The notes under the pieces were generated by a model. It did not search any database, was not told the DNA's origin, and saw only the letters and a list, made by a program, of their open reading frames with translations. 5,305 nucleotides of DNA from Opitutia bacterium (lineage in GTDB: Bacteria; Verrucomicrobiota; Verrucomicrobiia; Opitutales; Opitutaceae). Shown here piece after piece: positions 1 to 5,305 of the stretch; positions within the stretch are counted from its first letter, which is position 1; each line of letters starts with the position of its first letter. The DNA lies in NCBI GenBank assembly GCA_025351035.1, contig JANXWT010000259.1, positions 1 through 5,305 of the forward strand, read 5' to 3'. Both the position numbers and the translations under genes were made by a program.

Positions 1-180
1 CGCGGAGTAACGCGAGGAGACGTTGACGATGGGGTCGCCGATGGTTTTCCAGACGACGCCGCCCCAACCGGCCTCGAACGCGCGGTGGGCCTGGTAACCG
101 GTGTTGGCCGGCGGGCCGGACGCGACCCAGAACGGATTGGGGGACTTGATGCCGGCGAGATTGCAGGAGAGATCGGCCAT
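1..180 (-). CDS. preA: NAD-dependent dihydropyrimidine dehydrogenase subunit PreA, N-terminal 60 residues (runs off window)
   Basis: The minus strand from the ATG at 180-178 stays open to the window edge. It begins MADLSCNLAGIKSPNPFW and continues through GYQAHRAFEAGWGGVVWKT and GDPIVNVSSRYSA. This is the characteristic start of the PreA / class-1 dihydroorotate-dehydrogenase-like TIM barrel, which binds FMN and reduces uracil or thymine to the 5,6-dihydro form in the cytoplasm. The family is normally a little over 400 residues with C-terminal ferredoxin-type Fe-S clusters, so most of the gene lies left of the window. The start is set by homology, because there is no Shine-Dalgarno: the 15 bases before the ATG on the coding strand are CCTCTCGCCTCCATC. 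It sits 127 bp downstream of preT on the same strand and probably shares its transcript. That gap holds a REPIN-like repeat and a heptamer repeat. Confidence 0.96.
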   Translation of the reverse strand, partial: MADLSCNLAGIKSPNPFWVASGPPANTGYQAHRAFEAGWGGVVWKTIGDPIVNVSSRYSA

Positions 181-184
181 GATG

Positions 185-219
185 GAGGCGAGAGGTTGGA
201 GGCTAGAGGCGAGAGGCGG
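185..219. repeat. Five tandem GAGGNNN heptamers directly upstream of preA
   Basis: Five exact 7-nt units follow one another: GAGGCGA, GAGGTTG, GAGGCTA, GAGGCGA, GAGGCGG. GAGG is invariant in each. On the strand that encodes preA this reads as five NNNCCTC units ending 4 nt before the start codon. The preA leader is therefore pyrimidine-rich and repeatedly resembles the CCTCC anti-Shine-Dalgarno rather than a ribosome binding site. The first and fourth units are identical, which gives an 11-bp direct repeat (185-195 and 206-216) with a 21-bp period. The pattern is seen directly; any role in translation is inference. Confidence 0.8.
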
Positions 220-241
220 GTGAAACGGGACGAGTTGTTTG

Positions 242-313
242 CTGTAGGAGCGGCTTTATGCCGCGATGGGATTGAGGCGACGTTCGGATCGCGGCGTAAA
301 GCCCCTCCTACAG
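242..313. repeat. REPIN-like element: two REP-type units in inverted orientation
   Basis: A 26-bp arm at 242-267 is the reverse complement of 288-313 at 24 of 26 positions, separated by a 20-bp spacer. Each arm begins with GTAG when read inward (244-247 on plus; 311-308 on minus). Each contains its own short hairpin: GCGGC-TTTAT-GCCGC at 250-264 is perfect, and the partner at 291-305 has one mismatch. A 5' GTAG followed by a small hairpin is the signature of REP sequences mobilised by RAYT (TnpA-REP) transposases, and two inverted units form a REPIN. No T-run follows on either strand, so it is not a standard intrinsic terminator. The right arm overlaps the last two codons of preT (CTG and the TAG stop). 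No RAYT gene is in the window. Confidence 0.85.
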
Positions 314-1753
314 TTTCAGCGCGGCTTCGAGCTCGTGGGCGCGGATCGGCTTGAGGAGGCCGGAGCCGGAGGAGCCTTGCTTCGCGCCGAGGCGCGAGGG
401 CTGCACGGGTGGGGTGGCGGTTTTGCCGGTGAGAAAATGGTGGATGCCGTGCGCGGCTTTCTTGCCTTCGCCGACGGCGTTGACGACCTCGCGTCCGCCG
501 TTGCCGCAATCGCCGCCGGCAAAAATGTGCGGCACGTTCGTCTGGCCGGTGAGCTGGTCGTGCGTGATGACGCCGCGCGCGTCGACGGCGAGCGTCGGGA
601 AAAGAGACTTCACGAGCTTGATCTGTTTCTCTTGGCCGACGGCCTTGAGCACGAGGTCGCAGGGCTCGACCCACTCGGTGCCAGGGATGATCTCGGCTTT
701 GCCGCCGACGAGGCGCGTGCGAATCAGCTTTAGTCCGGAGACGTGGCCGGCGGTGGCAATAATTTCGACCGGAGCGGCGTGGAAGAGGAAGTGCGCGCCG
801 TCGTCCTTGGCGTGCTCGTATTCGAAATCGTAGGCGGACATCTCGGGTTCGCCGCGCCGGTAAACGATGAACGAGCGGTCGGCGCCGAGGCGCTTCGACT
901 GCGTGACGGCGTCGATGGCGGTGTTGCCGGCGCCGATGACGGCCACGCGGCGGCCGGTCGGGATCTTGTGAAGCGGATCCGTGTGGATCTTCGCGATGTA
1001 ATCGAGCGCGTCGAGCACCTCAGGCAATTCCTCGCCGGGAATGTGGAGCCGCGTGGCGGCACCGAGGCCGATGCCGACGAAGATGGCGGAGAAATCTATT
1101 TCGAGCTGCGCGATGGTGACGTCCTTGCCGACGTTGACGCCGCAGCGGATCTCGACGCCGAGCGACTTGACGAGTTCGACTTCGGCGAGGCTGACCTGCG
1201 GCTTCATCTTGTAGTAGGCGATGCCGTAGGTGTTGAGGCCACCGGCTTGCGGCTGGCGCTCGAAGATCGTGACGCTGTGTCCGAGTTGCGCGAGTTCGGC
1301 GGCGCAGCCGAGGCCGGCGGGACCGGCGCCGATGACGGCGATCTTCTTGCCGGATTTCTTCGCGGGCTTCGGCAGGACGCTGAGCTTGCGCTCCGTGACG
1401 TAATCCGTCGCATAGCGCTGGAGCCGGCCGATCATGATGGGCTGCTCATCGCGGTCTTCGAGCACGCACGCGCCTTCGCAGAGCACGGAGGTGGGGCAGA
1501 CGCGGGCGCAGGAGGCGCCGAGGATGTTGGCTATGAGGATGGTCTTGGCTGCGCCGGCGGGGTTGCCATAGGCGATTTTCTTGATGAAAGCCGGGATGTC
1601 GATGCCGGTCGGGCACGCGGTGATGCACGGGGCATCGAAGCAGTAGAGGCAGCGGCTGGCCTCAACGTGGGCCTCCTGCGGGCGCAGCGGCGGTTTGAGT
1701 TCGGCGAAGTTGTCGGCGAGGGCGGCAGCGGGGAGTAGGGGTTGAAGCGGCAT
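308..1753 (-). CDS. preT: NAD-dependent dihydropyrimidine dehydrogenase subunit PreT
   Basis: This 481-residue cytoplasmic flavoprotein takes electrons from NADH and hands them to PreA for uracil/thymine reduction. The N-terminal Fe-S domain (residues ~15-115) carries two cysteine sets, C35/C38/C43/C47 and C82/C86/C92/C96, the arrangement found in the GltD/DPD small-subunit family. An FAD-binding Rossmann motif, VIGAGPAGLG, lies at ~140-149 and ends in an acidic-type FER at ~164-166. A second dinucleotide motif, VAVIGAGNTAIDAV, at 270-283 is the NAD(P) site. FAGGDCGNGGREVVNAVGEG at ~411-430 closes the FAD domain. The last ~38 residues are a Gly/Ser/Pro-rich tail ending in a short helix-like segment, longer than I expect for E. 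coli PreT. No Shine-Dalgarno precedes the ATG (TTTCCTCT-ATG). The TAG stop falls in the GTAG of the downstream REP-like unit. The amidohydrolase at 2084 is divergent. Confidence 0.97.
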   Translation of the reverse strand: MPLQPLLPAAALADNFAELKPPLRPQEAHVEASRCLYCFDAPCITACPTGIDIPAFIKKIAYGNPAGAAKTILIANILGASCARVCPTSVLCEGACVLEDRDEQPIMIGRLQRYATDYVTERKLSVLPKPAKKSGKKIAVIGAGPAGLGCAAELAQLGHSVTIFERQPQAGGLNTYGIAYYKMKPQVSLAEVELVKSLGVEIRCGVNVGKDVTIAQLEIDFSAIFVGIGLGAATRLHIPGEELPEVLDALDYIAKIHTDPLHKIPTGRRVAVIGAGNTAIDAVTQSKRLGADRSFIVYRRGEPEMSAYDFEYEHAKDDGAHFLFHAAPVEIIATAGHVSGLKLIRTRLVGGKAEIIPGTEWVEPCDLVLKAVGQEKQIKLVKSLFPTLAVDARGVITHDQLTGQTNVPHIFAGGDCGNGGREVVNAVGEGKKAAHGIHHFLTGKTATPPVQPSRLGAKQGSSGSGLLKPIRAHELEAALKL

Positions 1754-1818
1754 AGAGGAAATACTACGAGGCGCGCTCGGGTTCAGCCTGAGAGGAAGTC
1801 AGTCAACTTTGGCCGGCT

Positions 1819-1853
1819 ATTCCCAGGATCGCCCCACGGACGCCTGCGGGAAT
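1819..1853. other. Small imperfect inverted repeat in the preT leader
   Basis: ATTCCCAGG at 1819-1827 can pair with CCT at 1843-1845 plus GGGAAT at 1848-1853, with a 2-nt GC bulge and a 15-nt loop. It lies 66 bp upstream of preT, so a transcript from a more distal promoter would carry it as a leader hairpin. The pairing is modest. No riboswitch class is recognised, and it may be chance. Confidence 0.25.
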
Positions 1854-1873
1854 GGTTGATGATTGGTAGGTTG

Positions 1874-1902
1874 AATACAGCCGAGAAAGCGTTAGTTTCC
1901 AA
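1874..1902 (-). promoter_or_regulatory. Candidate sigma70-type promoter for preT-preA
   Basis: On the minus strand TTGGAA (1902-1897) is followed after exactly 17 bp by TGTATT (1879-1874). Each hexamer matches 4 of 6 consensus positions. Transcription would start near 1867, giving a leader of about 115 nt before preT. It lies in the AT-richer part of the divergent gap, as expected, but hexamers this weak occur by chance. No better candidate stands out on this strand. Confidence 0.25.
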
Positions 1903-1934
1903 GCAGAAATCAAACCGACAAGACCCATAATTTT

Positions 1935-2055
1935 ACCACAGATGGTCACAGATGAACGCAGATGGCGGATCAATTTGCTCAGCCCCAACCTGACTGATCG
2001 CTCCGCGGGTCGCAGCATTTCAGATATTCTGTGTGCATTTGTGTTTATCTGTGGT
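1935..2055. repeat. Degenerate inverted repeat of CACAGATG-type units upstream of the amidohydrolase gene
   Basis: The left arm (1935-1962) is built of three degenerate 10-11-nt units, ACCACAGATGG, TCACAGATGA and ACGCAGATGG. The right arm (2028-2055) is its reverse complement at 22 of 28 positions. The 65-bp spacer between them has no open frame of note. The right arm ends 28 bp before the start codon at 2084. I recall similar ACCACAGATG / CATCTGTGGT tandem-like repeats as common intergenic elements in Verrucomicrobia and some other environmental bacteria, which suggests a dispersed repeat rather than a gene-specific operator. The rest of the 330-bp gap (1754-2083) holds the candidate preT promoter and hairpin described separately. 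I see no gene in it. Confidence 0.7.
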
Positions 2056-2083
2056 TTTCTGTTTCCAGCTCTTTTGATTCACC

Positions 2084-3340
2084 ATGCCTCTGAATCCCCT
2101 ACGCACGGTCGCTGAACTAAAGGAACTTCGCGCCTTCACGGCCGACGAGAACGGGGCGCAGCGCGTGGCGTTCACGCCGCTCTGGGTGGAGACACGCGTC
2201 TGGCTGCGGAATAAATTTGCGGGCCTGCCGGTGGAGACGCACGTCGACGAGGCGGGCAATCTCTGGACGACACTGCGCGGCGAGAGCGAAAAGTCGTTGC
2301 TCATCGGCGGTCACCTGGACTCGGTGCCGAACGGCGGCTGGCTCGACGGCTGCCTCAACGTGCTGGCCGGCGTGGAAATTTTACGGCGCATCAACGCGCA
2401 ATACCAAGGCCGCCCACCGGTGACGGTGCGCGTCGTGGACTGGGCCGACGAGGAAGGCGCGCGTTTCGGCAAGAGTTTGTTCGGTTCCTCCGCCTGCTCG
2501 GGATCGCTCAACATGGACGAGGCGCGCGCGCTCCGCGACAAGCAGGGCATCCCGCTGCCGGAGGCACTGAAGAATGTCGGCGTGGACTTTGAGTGCGTGA
2601 AAGACAGCAGCAAGGAACTGAAAAACGCCGCGGCTTACATCGAACTGCACATCGAGCAAGGCCCGGTGCTGCTCGATCTGGATTTGCCGCTCGGCACGGT
2701 GCTCGGCACTTTCGGCGTCGAGCGACATGCGTTCACGTTCCGCGGCCAAGCCGCGCACTCGGGCAGCACACCGATGAACCGCCGCAAGGACGCGTTTCTC
2801 GCCGCGGCAAAGATGGGAGCGGAGATTTACCGCATCACGGACAAACACGGCGGTGTGTGCACCATTGGCTCCTGCACGACCAAGCCCGGAATCGTGACGA
2901 GCGTCGTGGAGGAGTGCCGGATCACGCTCGACCAGCGGCATCTTGACTCCAAGGCGCTTGCCGGAATGTGGGCCGACGCGCAGACGGCCGCGCAGCGTTT
3001 TGCGGCCGAGGGTGGCGTGACCGTTACGCACGAGCGGCTCTGGCATATCGAGCCGCGTCCGTTCCACCCGGCACTGATGGATTTTTGCGACGAGGCGATC
3101 ACCGAGGCCGGTGCACCGAAGAAGCGGCTGCCGTCGGGCCCGCTGCACGATGCCGCCGAGACGTGCGGTGCGGGCGTGCCGACGGTGATGATGTTCGTGC
3201 AGAGCCTGCACGGGATCAGTCACAACAAAATCGAGGACACCAAGGAGGAGCACCTCGAGCAGTGCGTCGTGGCGTTTGACAAGCTCGCCGAAAAAACAAT
3301 TCATTGGATCGCGCGTGGCGGTAACGGAGCGAAGACCTAA
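2084..3340 (+). CDS. M20-family Zn-dependent amidohydrolase (hydantoinase/carbamoylase type), likely beta-ureidopropionase
   Basis: This complete 418-residue protein matches the usual length of the allantoate amidohydrolase / N-carbamoyl-L-amino-acid hydrolase / beta-ureidopropionase family. The dinuclear metal centre is visible: GGHLDSVPNGGWLDG with H77, D79 and D88; ADEEGARF with E123/E124; ELHIEQGPVL with H189; and GISHNKIEDT with H380. The dimerisation/substrate lid (~210-325) includes GQAAHSGSTPMNRRKDA with H225 and R233/R234. H355 in PLHDA sits where the family usually has GAGHDA. Sequence alone does not fix the substrate. Its position divergent from preT-preA favours N-carbamoyl-beta-alanine, the third step of reductive pyrimidine breakdown (PydC role). 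Allantoate or another N-carbamoyl amino acid remain alternatives. The start fits the family N-terminus, although no Shine-Dalgarno precedes it (GATTCACC-ATG). A membrane-protein gene follows after 37 bp. Confidence 0.94.
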   Translation: MPLNPLRTVAELKELRAFTADENGAQRVAFTPLWVETRVWLRNKFAGLPVETHVDEAGNLWTTLRGESEKSLLIGGHLDSVPNGGWLDGCLNVLAGVEILRRINAQYQGRPPVTVRVVDWADEEGARFGKSLFGSSACSGSLNMDEARALRDKQGIPLPEALKNVGVDFECVKDSSKELKNAAAYIELHIEQGPVLLDLDLPLGTVLGTFGVERHAFTFRGQAAHSGSTPMNRRKDAFLAAAKMGAEIYRITDKHGGVCTIGSCTTKPGIVTSVVEECRITLDQRHLDSKALAGMWADAQTAAQRFAAEGGVTVTHERLWHIEPRPFHPALMDFCDEAITEAGAPKKRLPSGPLHDAAETCGAGVPTVMMFVQSLHGISHNKIEDTKEEHLEQCVVAFDKLAEKTIHWIARGGNGAKT

Positions 3341-3377
3341 GCATGCACGAACTCAAAGTTTCCCAAAGAATGCAGTC

Positions 3378-3683
3378 ATGAGCGGAGCCATCCACGCAAG
3401 CTTCCTTGGGATTCCCCTCCAATACTTGGACGAGGTTTACATGGCGGTCGGAGTCCTCTTTATCGTGGTTGGCGTCTGGCTGCGGTATCGGATCGTGGAG
3501 GTTCGGATGCAGACTGAAGAGGACGTGAAGAACCGGAAAATTTCTGAAGATCAGGCAGAGCGGCACGTGCGCAACCGCACCCGGCTGATCAACCTGACCA
3601 TTGTGGCCGGCATGGGCCTCACAATCGCCGCGATGTGTCTGCTGGCCGTGCAGTCGGAGCTGAACTCGGTGGCCGGCCAGTAG
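3378..3683 (+). CDS. Small two-TM membrane protein of unknown function
   Basis: This 101-residue protein has two predicted membrane segments, about residues 19-36 (EVYMAVGVLFIVVGVWLR) and 71-91 (INLTIVAGMGLTIAAMCLLA). They are joined by a highly charged loop of about 33 residues (37-69), rich in Glu, Lys and Arg and probably helical. I do not recognise a family. The frame stays open upstream to 3276, but that stretch overlaps the amidohydrolase gene and looks like a shadow, so I chose the ATG at 3378. There is no clear Shine-Dalgarno there. It is 37 bp after the amidohydrolase on the same strand and may be co-transcribed. No transport or enzymatic motif ties it to pyrimidine breakdown. Its stop is 13 bp from the stop of the convergent gene, and no terminator hairpin is visible between them. 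Confidence 0.72.
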   Translation: MSGAIHASFLGIPLQYLDEVYMAVGVLFIVVGVWLRYRIVEVRMQTEEDVKNRKISEDQAERHVRNRTRLINLTIVAGMGLTIAAMCLLAVQSELNSVAGQ

Positions 3684-3696
3684 CTACTCGCTCCGC

Positions 3697-4314
3697 TCAA
3701 TCCGAACCGCAGCTGAAGTCGTCGAACACCGTGACGCTGTCCGCTTTGGTCCAGACGCCGGTCATCCCAGCGGCGTTGAAGGTGTCGTCGTGCGCCGCCA
3801 GGACTTTGCGTCCGTCGAAGTAGACCGTGAATTGCGGTCCGTGAAATTCGACGCGCAAAGTATGCCACGTGCCGCCTGTCACCTTGAGATCGACACCGTC
3901 GAATTGGATGCGCCTCCCTCCGACCGTGCGGTAGATGTGGAGGTTGTCCTCGAGCGCGTTGGCGCGGGCGATGAAGTAGTTGTTCGCGTCCTGCGCGCGC
4001 CACACGACCCCGCCGGCCTGATCTTCCTTGCCAGCCAGCGCCTTGAATTTCACCTCGACGAAGCCGTCGCGGATTTTTGTGTCGGTCTTCAGGCAAATCG
4101 GAAAAGTCGCCACGCCGGATTGCTTGAGCAACTGTCCGCCGCTCGGCGCCGTGGCGTCTTTCTCAACGGTCCACTGCGGCGCGCCGGGGCCGGTCTTGGT
4201 GCCGAGCCAATTGGGGGGAAGTTTGCCGGGCGGGACGGCGTCGAAATTTTCGGTGGAGGCAGACATGGTGGAAGTGGCGAGCAGGCCCGCAAGCAACAGG
4301 ACACGGCGTTTCAT
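3697..4314 (-). CDS. Secreted jelly-roll (LamG / DUF1080-like) domain protein
   Basis: This 205-residue protein begins with a typical Sec signal peptide: MKRR, a hydrophobic core VLLLAGLLATS, and a likely cleavage after MSA at ~19. The rest is one beta-rich domain (~22-201) with the pattern of the concanavalin-like 3-keto-disaccharide hydrolase/LamG superfamily. It includes AGGVVWRAQDANNYFIARAN (~100-119), NLHIYRTVGGRR (~124-135), WHTLRVEFHGPQFTVYFDG (~150-168) and a closing GVWTKADSVTVFDDF (~186-200). Such domains bind or cleave carbohydrate, but I see no conserved catalytic pair here. It is therefore best called a carbohydrate-binding-like exported protein of unknown substrate. Cysteines are few (C74, C202). 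The start is fixed by the signal peptide; the leader (GTCTGCTCTC-ATG) has no Shine-Dalgarno. It is divergent from chrA across 100 bp. Confidence 0.87.
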   Translation of the reverse strand: MKRRVLLLAGLLATSTMSASTENFDAVPPGKLPPNWLGTKTGPGAPQWTVEKDATAPSGGQLLKQSGVATFPICLKTDTKIRDGFVEVKFKALAGKEDQAGGVVWRAQDANNYFIARANALEDNLHIYRTVGGRRIQFDGVDLKVTGGTWHTLRVEFHGPQFTVYFDGRKVLAAHDDTFNAAGMTGVWTKADSVTVFDDFSCGSD

Positions 4315-4344
4315 GAGAGCAGACTAGCCGAAGAAGATTGGACG

Positions 4345-4384
4345 GCAAACGATGATTTGGCATCAGGGGATGCTTTCAGTTTGC
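4345..4384. promoter_or_regulatory. Nested inverted repeats between the jelly-roll gene and chrA (possible operator)
   Basis: A perfect 5-bp stem, GCATC-AGGG-GATGC (4360-4373), is nested inside an outer 6-bp inverted repeat, GCAAAC (4345-4350) with GTTTGC (4379-4384). It lies in the 100-bp divergent gap (4315-4414), 30-70 bp upstream of the chosen chrA start. That is where an operator for either gene would be expected. The two symmetries are offset by 2 bp and the arms are short, so chance is a real alternative. No convincing -35/-10 pair was found in this gap. Confidence 0.3.
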
Positions 4385-4396
4385 GCGAAATGGCGC

Positions 4397-4401
4397 AGGA
4401 G
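4397..4401 (+). promoter_or_regulatory. AGGAG, possible ribosome binding site for chrA
   Basis: AGGAG is the only Shine-Dalgarno-like motif upstream of any gene start in the window. It is 13 nt before the GTG at 4415, somewhat farther than ideal. It supports that GTG over the in-frame ATG at 4370, which lies upstream of the motif and has its own AGGGG directly abutting it, too close to act as a ribosome binding site. Confidence 0.4.
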
Positions 4402-4414
4402 TGAAGCTTGCGGC

Positions 4415-5305
<891 letters not shown>

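Noticed and set aside
242..313. Intrinsic terminator after preT
   Set aside because: The palindrome is strong, but neither side is followed by a run of T, and the arms have REP-unit structure instead.
743..1738. 331-codon open frame opposite preT
   Set aside because: It mirrors the codons of a clearly conserved gene in GC-rich DNA. The product is an Asp/Gly/Ala/Glu-rich low-complexity string with no recognisable domain.
1742..1930. 62-codon plus-strand frame in the divergent gap
   Set aside because: It starts over the preT start, has no ribosome binding site or recognisable protein pattern, and ends just before the repeat. It looks like chance in an intergenic region.
1803..2018. 71-codon minus-strand frame in the divergent gap
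   Set aside because: It runs through the left arm and spacer of the inverted repeat, shows no domain, and overlaps the candidate preT promoter.
2381..3304. 307-codon open frame opposite the amidohydrolase
   Set aside because: It is antisense to a gene with intact catalytic motifs. The product is rich in Arg, His, Ala and Leu with no domain pattern, which is expected from GC-rich shadow frames.
3276..3377. Upstream extension of the small membrane protein to the ATG at 3276
   Set aside because: It would overlap the amidohydrolase by 65 bp, and the extra 34 residues are basic with no hydrophobic or conserved pattern.
3684..3696. Bidirectional terminator between the convergent genes
   Set aside because: The gap is only 13 bp with no stem. 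GTAGCTAC at 3680-3687 is a short chance palindrome at the stop codon.

Overview
This 5.3-kb window is GC-rich and densely coding. It carries six protein genes, two of them cut by the window edges, and no RNA genes, CRISPR array or transposase gene. The left half is a reductive pyrimidine-catabolism locus. preA (start only) and preT, the two subunits of bacterial NAD-dependent dihydropyrimidine dehydrogenase, lie on the minus strand. A complete M20-family zinc amidohydrolase, probably a beta-ureidopropionase, is divergent on the plus strand. The right half holds a two-TM small membrane protein (+), a secreted jelly-roll/LamG-like protein (-) and the first ~297 residues of a ChrA chromate transporter (+).

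Layout: 1-180 preA 5' end (-); 181-307 a repeat-filled gap inside the presumed preT-preA operon; 308-1753 preT (-); 1754-2083 a 330-bp divergent intergenic region with a degenerate inverted repeat; 2084-3340 amidohydrolase (+); 3378-3683 small membrane protein (+); 3697-4314 secreted jelly-roll protein (-), convergent with the previous gene; 4315-4414 divergent regulatory gap; 4415-end chrA (+).

PreT (FAD, NAD(P), Fe-S) passes electrons from NADH to PreA (FMN, Fe-S), which reduces uracil or thymine to the dihydropyrimidine. A dihydropyrimidinase, not in the window, would open the ring. The amidohydrolase would then release beta-alanine or beta-aminoisobutyrate, CO2 and ammonia.

The most notable non-coding structures are small repeats. 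A REPIN-like pair of inverted REP units lies just after preT, and its GTAG signature supplies the preT stop codon. Five tandem GAGGNNN heptamers lie directly before preA and read as anti-Shine-Dalgarno-like CCTC on the mRNA strand. A CACAGATG-type inverted repeat precedes the amidohydrolase. Five of the six gene starts lack a recognisable Shine-Dalgarno.

The high GC, poor Shine-Dalgarno usage, repeat types and secreted jelly-roll protein make me favour a verrucomicrobial (Opitutaceae-like) genome. That is an inference from general familiarity, not a database result. I do not see a clear new multi-gene system here. The unusual content is in the repeats and in details of the ChrA repeat.
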